Source: Desmodesmus armatus (Eukaryota > Chlorophyta > Chlorophyceae > Sphaeropleales > Scenedesmaceae). From it: DNA of 64,000 bases. Where the stretch lies: positions 930,001 to 994,000 of the forward strand of contig VIIQ02000581.1 in the NCBI GenBank assembly GCA_007449985.2, read 5' to 3'. Below are positions 12,253 to 22,400 of the stretch, in pieces (position 1 is the stretch's first letter; the number at the start of each line of letters is the position of its first letter). The translations under genes were made by a program, and so were the position numbers. The notes beneath the pieces were generated by a model. It was given only the letters and a program-made list of their open reading frames with translations. It was not told the origin of the DNA and did no database searches.

Positions 12253-13970
12253 GGAGCTGAGTGTTGGCGGCCCATGCTGGTCTGACAAGCCGATTGATGG
12301 GCAAGTCCTCGGGTTACAGGTTCGCCTGATTGCGCTGTGTGCGGCCAGCCGGTGGGACCCCCGCCCCCCGTGTGCAACAAAAAACCGCCTCATGCTACAA
12401 GCAGCTGAGGCTCCATAAACGCCTCCGCTGCCACATCCAAATTCCCCTTCAAAACAGTAACAGTTACAGTAATTGGCTCAGCAAAAGCTGAGCAACCCAC
12501 AAGGGAGCCAGAGGCTCATGGGGGAACAGAAACAAACCCATCACTGGCCAAAATGCGATCAAGAAGATTGAAAACATCATCACCATCATCTCCTTCGCTG
12601 CAATCCACAAATTCGTCAGAACTGTCAATAGGATCGCCAAACACAACGTCATCGGGAGGAAAAAAGCACTGCAAAACACAACATCATCGGGAGCAAAAAG
12701 CACTGCACACTGTGCACACGCTGGTGACAGAAAGCCATCTTGCTTGACTTTGCCGCCCCATGGCCCTGCATGATCGCGCCGCGTGCCCTGCAAGGTGGCG
12801 CTGCTTGCTGCCATAAAATAAAGATGCTGGCGCCGCTTGCCTTCTGAACTACCGCCAGCCCTCACCTGGTATGTCCTCAATGCGCCACTTGGGGTCAAAG
12901 CCCACACCCAGGAAGCCAATGCCCAGCTCCTCACCAATCGTCTTGGACTGCACACATGCGGAAAAAGCAAAAAGCAGTGGACATGCCCCCAAACTTGATT
13001 GTAATTGTTGTGGTACTATAGCTGTAAGTGCCGTACATCCCCAGTTCAATGTCTGTCCACACATGTCCCAGCTCAAGGTCAGGAGTCATACTCATGGGAC
13101 GCACAACGCACTGCATCGGTGATGCTCAAAAACTTGCAGCAGCTGCTGCAGCATGAGTGTTGTATTGTGTTGTGTGCACAGGGACCAACAGGATGAGGGG
13201 GCAGCGGGCAAAGGCTCACTGGCGGGAAAGGGGCTCAGGTGGACACTCTGTGAGGGTTGAGAACATTGTGACACTGCCTCCATGCCACGGCAACTTTATC
13301 CAGAAATGGTGCCACATGCAACAATGCAGTGACTTCTTGCAAACCGTTTGCACGGTTTTAACGGTTGTAACCCCTCCAGGCCCTACATTATCGTTTGCCA
13401 CACACTACCCACCTGCCATCCCACCATCCACCACACTGCCCCAGTGTCCTACCCTCCCATCAACATCATCCAGCCAGTCAAGTCACAACCGCCTCCCTTC
13501 CACGACCCATTCCCCCTAGGCCCACCTGGTAGAGGTGGCTGTTGACCTCTGCACAGGTCTGATGCAGAGTGGTGACTGGTGCTCCCGACAGCTCAAACTG
13601 ACCCCCAGGCTCCAACGTCACACTCTGACCATCGAGCTTCACACCTGGGCAGCGCAGCATGCACATGAACACCAAACACATGCCCTCAGAAGTCTACGCA
13701 TATGTATCTTGTGCGACAGCCCGGCCTACCTCCACAATTGCGATTTTATTCAGCTAGCTGGTGACTAGTTCAAACCTAAGCTGCTGCCCGCGCTGCTCCC
13801 GCTCCCGCTGCTGCTGCACACCGTGGCAATCACGTCTAGCAAGAGGGGCGGCGGGCAGCCAGTTCTTGTACTGCCACGAGCCGCTTGTACTGCCATCAGA
13901 CATGGCCCCTGCAATCTAAGCCGACATATGACAATCCACCACAACACCCGCTGATGCTGCCTCAGCCGCC

Positions 13971-14001
<31 letters not shown>

Positions 14002-14009
14002 CCGCTGCC

Positions 14010-14053
<44 letters not shown>

Positions 14054-15892
14054 CGCTGCCGCTGCTGCTGTCGCTGTCGCTGCTGCTGTCGCTGTCGCTG
14101 CTGCTGCCGCTGCTGCTGCTGCTCACCGATTGTGAGTCCCGCCTCCTTCATGGGCTCCCAGCCGAATCGTGACTCCAGGCGCTCAAACACGCCCTTGATG
14201 TGGTCATAATCCATGCGGGTGTTGTCCGACAGGTTGAACCCCAACTTCTCATGCTCAGTGCCAATGCGCCTGCAAGCGCGGGGGGGGGGGGGGTGGTAAA
14301 GGTGAGGTGAGAGTGGCAAACAGGAAAGGGGGTGGGTGGAGATGGGCGGTGTGACATGGGGTGTTGTCTGACAGGTTGAACCCCAACTTCTCATGCTCTG
14401 TGCCGATGCGCCTGCAAGCAGGGGAAGGGGGAAAGGGGGGTCAGGTGAGGCAGGAAGTTGAGCGCCAGAAACGGGTGTGAGCAGATGTGCGGTGTTGGCA
14501 GACAGGTTGTAACCCCAACTTCTCATGCTCAGTGCCGATGCGCCTGCAAGCCGGGAGGGGGGCGGGGAGTACCAGGGTGAGGTGAGGGGGGTGAGGGAAT
14601 TGAGGGGGGGGGGGCAGCTGGGTGGTGTGGCATGGAGTGTTGTCAGGCAGGTTGCATCCCAACTTTACATGCTCTGTGCCACTGCGCATAGAAATGTGAT
14701 AGCAGGGGGTCATGTGAAGTGGAATTAGTGCTTCGAAGGAAGGGGAAAGGGAGACGGGAGTGTGGGGTTGGGTGGTGTGGCGTGGGTTACTGTCTCACAG
14801 GCTGAACACTAGCCTCTCATCTTGCGTGAGCTTGGAAGAAACGTTGCAAGGTACAGGGTGAGGGATGGGGTGGGTTGGGGTGTAGACACACGAGTGCATC
14901 CAGCCACTGCATTAACCATCCAAGGATGTGACATTTCGTGTGATGGAGCGGGGTGAAGTTGAGTAGTCAGAGTGGAGGAGCAACAGCAGGTGGCTGTTTG
15001 CCGCTTTTCGAATGCATCTGTGGGTGTCGCTGCTGTACCCCGTACAGACTTGGGTCAACCGCTCTGGTGTCCGTGTGCAGCTGCATTGTCGCCAACCAGT
15101 AACACTGAAAACAAGCACAACCATTGAAGTGTTGCTTCTCTGAAGCTGTCCCTTTGCTGTGTAGCCCATTGCTGCGGGTTTGCTATAAGTGCCGCCACAA
15201 AGCCACACCACACAGGGGTTCATCGTATACCGAGCTGCTGCATATAGCTGTTGCCTTGTGGTTGCATTGTGATGGAGGTTTCAATCAGTGAGCACTAGGA
15301 ACGAGGAGAAGGTAATGCACAGCTGAAAAATGCTGCTGTATAATGCTATGAGGTCACGATGTGCTGAGGTCCCTTTCACTGAGAATAGAGGTGAGGGGGG
15401 GGACTGAAGTGCTGCACTGCCAGCTGAGCAGAGAGGGTCTTAACCCCCAGGGGGTCTGGGTGACCTGACTAGCACTGCTGTCCTCAACTACCTGCTGCAA
15501 GCTGCACGGTGCAAAGCTGACAGGGCAGGTGCTGCTCAGGGGGTGCTTGCGCAGGGCTGCCAAGCATGGCTGGTGACAGCAGCAACATTGACCAACACAG
15601 CCACAGCACATTCACCCAGACAGATGGCGAGGGCCCATTGCACTCACCATTTGTCCCTTGGTTTACAGCCCGACCTCAGGTGTTGGATGAGGTCCTCCCT
15701 GTTCACTGGCGTGTTGTCGCCTGTGGATGGGGCATTTGCAGCCACGACCACTAGTCTGCTCCTGCTGCTACTGCTGCTGCTGCTGCTGCTGCGCCGGGCT
15801 GCTACTCTGCATGCATGGCACTTGACTGTTGGGGGTGGGTTACAGCTGCCTAAAAGCTGTTCGGGCCTCTGCAGGCCTTGTATGCTGCGCAT
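9463..15892 (-). CDS. GSH1: Glutamate-cysteine ligase (gamma-glutamylcysteine synthetase), plant type, plastid-targeted
   Basis: Catalyses the ATP-dependent ligation of glutamate and cysteine, the first and rate-limiting step of glutathione synthesis. Eleven exons join without a phase error: 15892-15648, 14269-14127, 13644-13526, 12947-12866, 12195-12101, 11720-11582, 11200-11025, 10791-10714, 10449-10278, 9913-9849, 9639-9463, giving 496 codons plus stop. An in-frame TGA four codons upstream supports the start. Residues 1-60 are Arg/Ser-rich (Ser run at 35-43), as expected for a chloroplast transit peptide. Family hallmarks are [32 protein letters not shown]-like [63 protein letters not shown] and [10 protein letters not shown]. 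Cys160 and Cys380 match the conserved CC2 redox pair, while both CC1 positions are Ala (323 and 338). Intron 1 holds duplicated exon 2 edges. It is divergent from the ABC-F gene. Confidence 0.95.
11451..11520 (+). repeat. AGTACAGT-type short repeats in a GSH1 intron
   Basis: Overlapping CAGTACAGTA units (11468-11517), with interspersed ACCACAGTACGATAC variants, lie in the intron between GSH1 exons 6 and 7. Simple-sequence repeat. Confidence 0.7.
13975..14122. repeat. CTG/CAG triplet tract directly after a GSH1 splice donor
   Basis: About 145 bp of CTG units with CCG and TCG interruptions on the plus strand, hence CAG on the sense strand. It starts four bases after the GTGAGC-type donor of GSH1 exon 2. 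If the intron were retained, the frame would read on into a Gln/Arg tract of more than 40 residues. Confidence 0.9.
14358..14830 (-). repeat. Tandem pseudo-copies of the GSH1 exon 2 start and acceptor in intron 1
   Basis: Copies of the sequence encoding [17 protein letters not shown], with the upstream TTGCAG acceptor, lie at about 14358-14411 (intact reading), 14490-14551 (one-base insertion shifts the frame) and 14636-14691 (acceptor decayed, several substitutions). A faint fourth copy is at about 14788-14830. The genuine exon start is 14269. The spacers contain G runs (C runs on the sense strand). Confidence 0.85.
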
Positions 15893-16487
15893 TGTGGTGA
15901 GTCAGATCGCAGGATCTTGGGAACAGCGTTCCACAGCTGTTCGAAAGGGTTACGTTGAAGAAGTCCAGCTCAATACGCTCGTGGAATAGATGGCTGTTGT
16001 TTTGTTCGTGCTGGCGTTCTTATGATGTGATGACGAAATCGTACCGGAAGGCCATAACGGTGGACATTCACCAGTGCCCGATCCAATTCAAACTTTTCGA
16101 ATTCTTAACTCCTGCTCATGCTGTAACTTGTGCCTACCGGTGCGTCGTGTTGGGTGCTATTGGTAGATGATCCTGCAGAGTTCCTGGTTCCTTCCTGAGT
16201 GACAGTGCTTCGAAAGTCTGTTTACAATTCTTTGTCTTAGTCGCCCCATTGACGACTCTGGGGTGTATTGGCAGCTGAAGACAACCCTGCACCCCTAGGG
16301 GCCGGCCAAGAGAAGCAGGCACCCTTGGACGGTGACAGTGCACGACTTCAGAAGCAGAAACAATCGCCTCAGAAGCCACCACCAAGGCCCAGTCAACAGA
16401 AGTGATCCTCATAACATCAGTAGCTCTGCCAATACCAGCTGCAGCAGCACCAGCAGTCACAAAGCCCTCAGCCAGATCAGCAGCGTG
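15893..16487. promoter_or_regulatory. Shared divergent upstream region of GSH1 and the ABC-F gene
   Basis: The 595-bp interval between the two start codons must contain both promoters and 5' leaders. No TATA box stands out. A TGATGTGATGACG stretch near 16024-16036 contains TGACG, a core typical of bZIP binding sites, but this may be chance. The right part (16330-16487) keeps an open frame continuous with ABC-F exon 1, which lacks an ATG before 16488. Confidence 0.45.
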
Positions 16488-19400
16488 ATGGCAGCCCCTC
16501 AGCAAACTGGCAGCAGCTCCTGCAGCAGTGCTGGCACCAATCCCGCTGCTGCCAGCACAAGCGCTGCTGCTGCCACGTCGGCAGTGATTGAAGCCACCAG
16601 CCAGCTTAGCAGGTTCCACCTGGAGACGCTGACAGTGACTGCAAACAAGGCGCTGCAGCTTCAAACGGTGAATCTGTCAGTTGGTGATAAGCAGCTGCTG
16701 AGTGATGCAGTGCTGAGCCTGATGCCGGGTGTGAGATACGGCCTGGTGGGAAGGTGAGCGAGGGGGCAAGGAGAAAGGGGTGGTGTTATGTGATTAGGGG
16801 CGCAGGGGGGGGGGAGGCTGCATTAGAGTGTTTGAGTGAAGGTTGGCAACAAGCAGCTGCTGAGTGATGCAATGCTGAGCCTGATGCCTGGCGTGAGATA
16901 TGGACTGGTTGGGAGGTAAGTGTGCTGAAGGGAAGAAGGGGTGGTGGGGTGTGCCCTGGGGGGGGGGGGGGGGGGGGAGTGTCACGAGGTTGTACCAGGG
17001 TGTTGGGCTGACGGTTGGCAGCTGCTGAGTGATGCAGTGCTGAGCCTGATGCCGGGTGTGAGATACGGCTTGGTGGGAAGGTAAGTGCCGGGCAAGGGGA
17101 AGAAGGTGGTGTGGTATGGGGGGGGGGGAGGAGGAGGAAATGATGCGAGGTTGTATTAGGCTGTGGAGTGAAGGTTGGCAACAATCAGCTGCTGAGTGAT
17201 GCAGTGCTGAGCCTATGCCTGGTGTGAGATATGGACTGGTGGGAGGGTGAGCAAGGGGGCCGTGGCAAAGGGTATCGTGTGGTGTGGTGTGGGCAGGGTG
17301 AGGGAGGGGGGTGCGAGCTTGTATTCCATGCATTCCATGTGCAGCTGGGTGTTGGACTGTATGATTGGCACGCAGCTGCTGGGTGATACAGTGCTGAGCC
17401 TGATGCCTGGTGTGAGATACGGTTTGGTGGGAAGGTGAGCGTGGGGAGGGGAACAGGGGGTGGTGTTGTGTGAAGTGTGTGTGTGTGTGGGGGGGGGGGG
17501 TCGCGAGGTTGTATTAGGGCGTTGGACTGATTGGTGGGGGATAAGCAGCTGCTAAGTGATGCAGTGCTCATATTGATGCCTGGTGTGAGGTACGGCTTGG
17601 TGGGAAGGTGAGTGTAAGGGGCCAGGTGCTCTGAATGATCAGACAGCAGGGCACAAGCAGCAGTGGCAGGAAGGAAGGAAGGAAGGGGGGGGGGGAGACA
17701 TGGGAAAGGGGTTGGGAGGAGGGGTGACTACAGCGGGCTGCCCCCCCCCCCCACACACACATGGACGAAGCCTTGTAACATTCCTGGTATCGTGTGTGAC
17801 AGGTCATATCTTGCCAGTTATAGCAACAGGATGGTGCATTCTGCACTGCTTCATGTCCTCGTTGACACAACACCGCCCCCGTGCACCCGTTGCATCGTGG
17901 AAAAGGAGTGGTGGTGGGAACTCCACACTGTGACGAGGCTTGCCTTGTGTTTCCTCCCAGCACCGCTGGGCAGCTTGACTCTGGCGTGACCCTGACCCTC
18001 AACGCCTGAATTTCTGCCACATTGTGCCTCACCCCCCCCCCCCCCGGAATGGTGTTGGCAAGTTCACACTGCTGCATGTGCTAGGCTGCCGCCTCCCTTT
18101 TCTGCCCCGTCCTGGTCAACATCCTCACAGATCTCCCCCCCCCCACGCGCATTCATGTTGTACTGCAAACAGGAACGGTGTTGGCAAGTCCACGCTGCTG
18201 CATGTGTTGGGCTCTTCCCTCCTTTTCTGCCCCGTCCTGGTCAACATTCTCACATACCCCCCCCCCCCCCCACACACACACACCCACCCCACCCACCGCT
18301 GTGTTCCTGCTCGTACAACAAACAGAAATGGTGTTGGCAAGTCCACGCTGCTTCATGTGCTGGGGTCCCGGCTGCTGGTTGGCTTCCCTGCCTGGCTGAG
18401 CTGCTGCATGTGGAGCAGGAGGTGACGCCCAGCAGCAGCACCACGGCAGTGGAGGCGGTACTGGCAGCAGATGTCAAGGCACAACAGCTGCAGAGGTGCG
18501 TGTGCAACACCAGCTTCTGCGGGTACTAGCAGAAGGAGGGGTGGGACGTGTGTGACGAGGGGGAAGGGCTGGGGGTGGGGTGGTTGTGGGGAGACATATG
18601 GGGGGTCGATGTTTTGACACACGTGCACGCCAGCAGCAGCACAACAGCAGTGGAGGCGGTGCTGGCAGCAGATGTCAAGGCGCAACAGCTGCAGAGGTGT
18701 GTGTTTTTGTGCGCGTGCGTTAAAGTAAATCGGCTGGCAGCAGAAATGATGGGACGCCGGGGGGGGGGGGGGGCTGGGTGTTGCGACAGGTCGGGATTCT
18801 GTGCCGCAGACATAGAGAGGGTGTTTGTGTTGGCAGGAGGTTCAGCCCAGCAGCAGCACCACAGCAGTGGAAGCGGTGCTGGCAGCAGATGTCAAGGCTT
18901 AGCAGCTGCAGAGATGTGTGTGCAGTTCAAGCTTGCAAGCGTACTAGCAGGATGGGTGGGGAGGTGTCTGACTGGGGAAGGGGGGGGGGCGAGGGGTTGG
19001 GTGGTTGTGGAAAGAGATGTGGGGGGGGGGTCGGATTGTTGCCAGATGAGCGGATGAGGATTGTTCACTGATTTGCAGGAAGCAAGGCTGACCCCTGTGG
19101 TTGGGGGGGGGGGGGAGGTTTGCCGGGAGGCACGACAGCCTAGTGGCTGGGGTGGGTGGGGCGAGGGGTGGCAGCTTGGTGCAGATATCACTCAGGCCAG
19201 CCACACACCCACTGGAGACCCTCACACACACATGGAATGCTGTAAAGATACTGCAAGGTTTTACTTGACGGGGTCACCTTGCTGCTTCGCTCGCCCACTC
19301 CCCTGACCACACACCAGGGAGGTTGACTCACTTGAAGCCGCCCTTGACAGTGGTGATGACCAACAGCTCATCAGTGCAGTCACGGAGCTCCAGGCAGCGT

Positions 19401-22400
19401 CTGCGTCCGCAGCAGCGTCCGCAGCTGGCGCCACAGCAGCACAGCGCAGCGGCCGGCGCGGTGTGGCAGCCCGCAAGGTGAGATGGCAGGGCGGTCACTA
19501 CATATACATACACATACGCAAACTACTGCTCATTGTAGTGCATGTCATCAAAAAGCAGGCGCTTCTTTGATTTACCTTACGATTGCCCCCATGCTTACTG
19601 ATAGCTAGTAATTTTTAGGTGCTTCCTTTGCAATGGTTTTCAGACGCCAAAGTGGCATTGCCTTCTGTGTGTCTCAACACACCTGCCCCAATCGGCTGCG
19701 TGCTCCTCTCCGCATTCATCTGACATCTGCATCCCTCTCTTCTTGCATGTCTTCATTTCTAGGCAGCCGTCGCTGCCGAGCAGTCTGCCGCAACGACGGC
19801 CGCCGCCGGCACCTCCATGACGGCTGCAGCCGCCGCAGCTGCCGCGCAGGAGATGCTGACTCAGCGGTACGAGGCGCTTGCAGACCTTGATGCTGACGCT
19901 GCAGAGGGACGAGCCCGACAGATCCTGCTGGGGCTAGGTAGGCTGCATGCCCCTTTGTGATGTGAACACATTGGACACCTGCGGTTTGAAACACATGATG
20001 ATCGTGATCCTGAATACGTGGGGTTGAGGTTAAAGCTTACAAAACGTAGTGTCAGATGGTTGTGGTGCCCGCTGTCAGCCACATGGATAGCAGATGGCAG
20101 CTAAGCTACCTTGGCCGCTTTGCCTGCTGCCTTATCTCAGTCCTGAAGTCTGCCTTTATGTCGGAGCAAGCCTGGCACAAGTGCTGCGCTGTGAGACAGC
20201 GCCTTTGTGTTTGGCCTCGTGCTCTCTGTCCTGGTCTGCTGATCCACTTTGTGTTGCGTGTGGCTGCACCCGCAACTGCCAGGGTTCAATCAGGCCAAGA
20301 TGGAGGTGCCCACAGGGGAGCTCAGTGGTGGGTGGCGGATGCGCCTGGCCCTGGCTCGAGCGCTGTTTGCTGCTCCAGACATCCTTTGCCTGGACGAGCC
20401 GACAAACCACCTGGATCTGGAAGCCATCCTGTGGCTGCAGGTAGGACGCAGTCGGACTTCGAGATGCCGCAACATGCCCTAAGTCCAGGGTTCGTTGCAG
20501 TTTGCATTAGCGTCAGTGGATCTAAGTGCAGCGCTCATGTAGTGGGCCATTTACAAATGCATGGACAGACTTTTGTAGATTACACTGACTGTGCTGGTGG
20601 CCAACATGCTGAATTGACGCATGGCGCTAGTGCCAACCTTAAAAGCCCTGCTATGCATTGGAGTGATGGGATGCATTATGCAGCACCAGATGGCTTATGC
20701 ACGCATCAGGTTGACGATGCAGAAGGGCCCTACAAATCCGCTTTCGCCCTCTTGCATGACCCCCAAAAGGAAACCCCCATCCTGCGGCTGCAGCACTGTT
20801 AGCGTGTATCACGCCTCTCTGTAAGCCCTGCACCACTAGCCTTCAGTCTGCCACAACTATCCCTCTGTCCTGTGTGCTGCCTGCAGGGCTACCTGACCAG
20901 CAGCTGTGAGGGCCAAACACTGCTGGTTGTGAGCCACGACCGCTCCTTCCTCGACACTGTGTGTGAGGAGACAATCGAGCTCAAGGACAAGCAGCTCAGG
21001 TGTGTTTAGATAAATAATAGTGTTGGGGGTGCCGTCTCAAGGAACTCAGCTCGCGGAGCTGCCAGTGGCAGCTGGCAGTGTCTTCACATGCAACTGCTGA
21101 ACATGACTTGCAGTCTGCTCTGAGCATTGTGACATTGCCGCAGGCATCACCCTTTCAGATTGCCGAGCTTAGTCAAGTTGGCGGGTTTGGCTACATGAAG
21201 AGGTCATGGAAAGATTGCTTACATAACAAATCACTTGCGTGTGTGCCCTCTCCCCCCGCTGCACCCTGCGGCCCCCTCCCCCTACACCCCCAGGTACTTC
21301 CCTGGATCCTATGATGCCTACATGGAGGCCAAGGCCACAGCAGCACTGACAGCAGGCAGGCAGCTGGCAGCACTGGACAAGCAGAAGGCACACATACAGG
21401 CCAGCATTGCAGCAGCAGAGAAGCAGGCTCGGCAGGTAGGGCTTGAGTGTGTATCTCGGGGCGCGGGGGCTGACTGCTGTGTGGTCGAATACTAAAAGCT
21501 CTTAGTTCAATGCAGAGTTTGACAGCTGAGTGCATGGCACCCTGTAAGGCTTGCGGCACTTACCTTGGTCATACCGCCCTAGCTATAGCCGTCTGTTGGG
21601 GTGAGGGAGTGGGGCGCACTGATATCATCAGTTTGAATATTATGACACGAAGCTCTCACAGCTGCAGTGCAGGCCACATTGAATCTGTAACCAATGGAAC
21701 ACCCCTTCCCTATGTACTGCCTTCCTTCCACCCATCCCCCCTTGTCCCACTTGTCCCAATTCTCCCACTCCTCCTTGCATGCATGCAGTCAGGTGATGAC
21801 AAGAAGCTGCTGCAGGCTGCCAGCCGCAAGAAGAAGTTGGAGGACAGGTTCGGGCTGGAAAAGAGTGCAAAGGGCACACGCTTCAAGGTGGGGTACAGCT
21901 TGGCGTAGGGGAGGGAAGGAAGCAGTTGGGAATTGTGACTCATTACGGCATGACCCAGGCAATTATGTGACGTCTGCGTAAGGTCAAAGAGGGTGAGGTT
22001 GTACGGGTGTGCATGTTCCACCTGTAGACATCAGCTGCTCAAAAACATAGGCCACTCCCAGTGTGTGCCTGAGTCGTGGATAGTTGACACACGGTATGTG
22101 TATTGCGCAACATGTTCATGTTGCTTTTCATGCAGTTCATGCAGAGCCGTCAGGAGTGCTGCTTCATTCAACATTCAGGGGCCCGGATTTGTGAGCAGAG
22201 TTGGCTGACGCCACTGTAAGCATAATCAGTACCTAGCACAAAGTACGTCGTACGTCAGGGTTCACAGGCGGGTTGTGCCACAATTATGCTGTTTGGACCG
22301 AGTTGTGATCGCTGTCTGTTTTTTGTCCTTTTCCTGCAGTTGAACCGTGATCTTGTGGGCTACTTTGACTCCAAAAGGCCGGAGGTAGTGCTGGAGGCAC

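Noticed and set aside
13885..14172. Poly-Leu frame on the plus strand within GSH1
   Set aside because: This is a translation of the CTG side of the triplet tract in a GSH1 intron and has no independent support.
16758..17571. Pro/His-rich minus-strand frames in ABC-F intron 1
   Set aside because: They recur only because the intron is a tandem array. They are antisense to duplicated exon ends.
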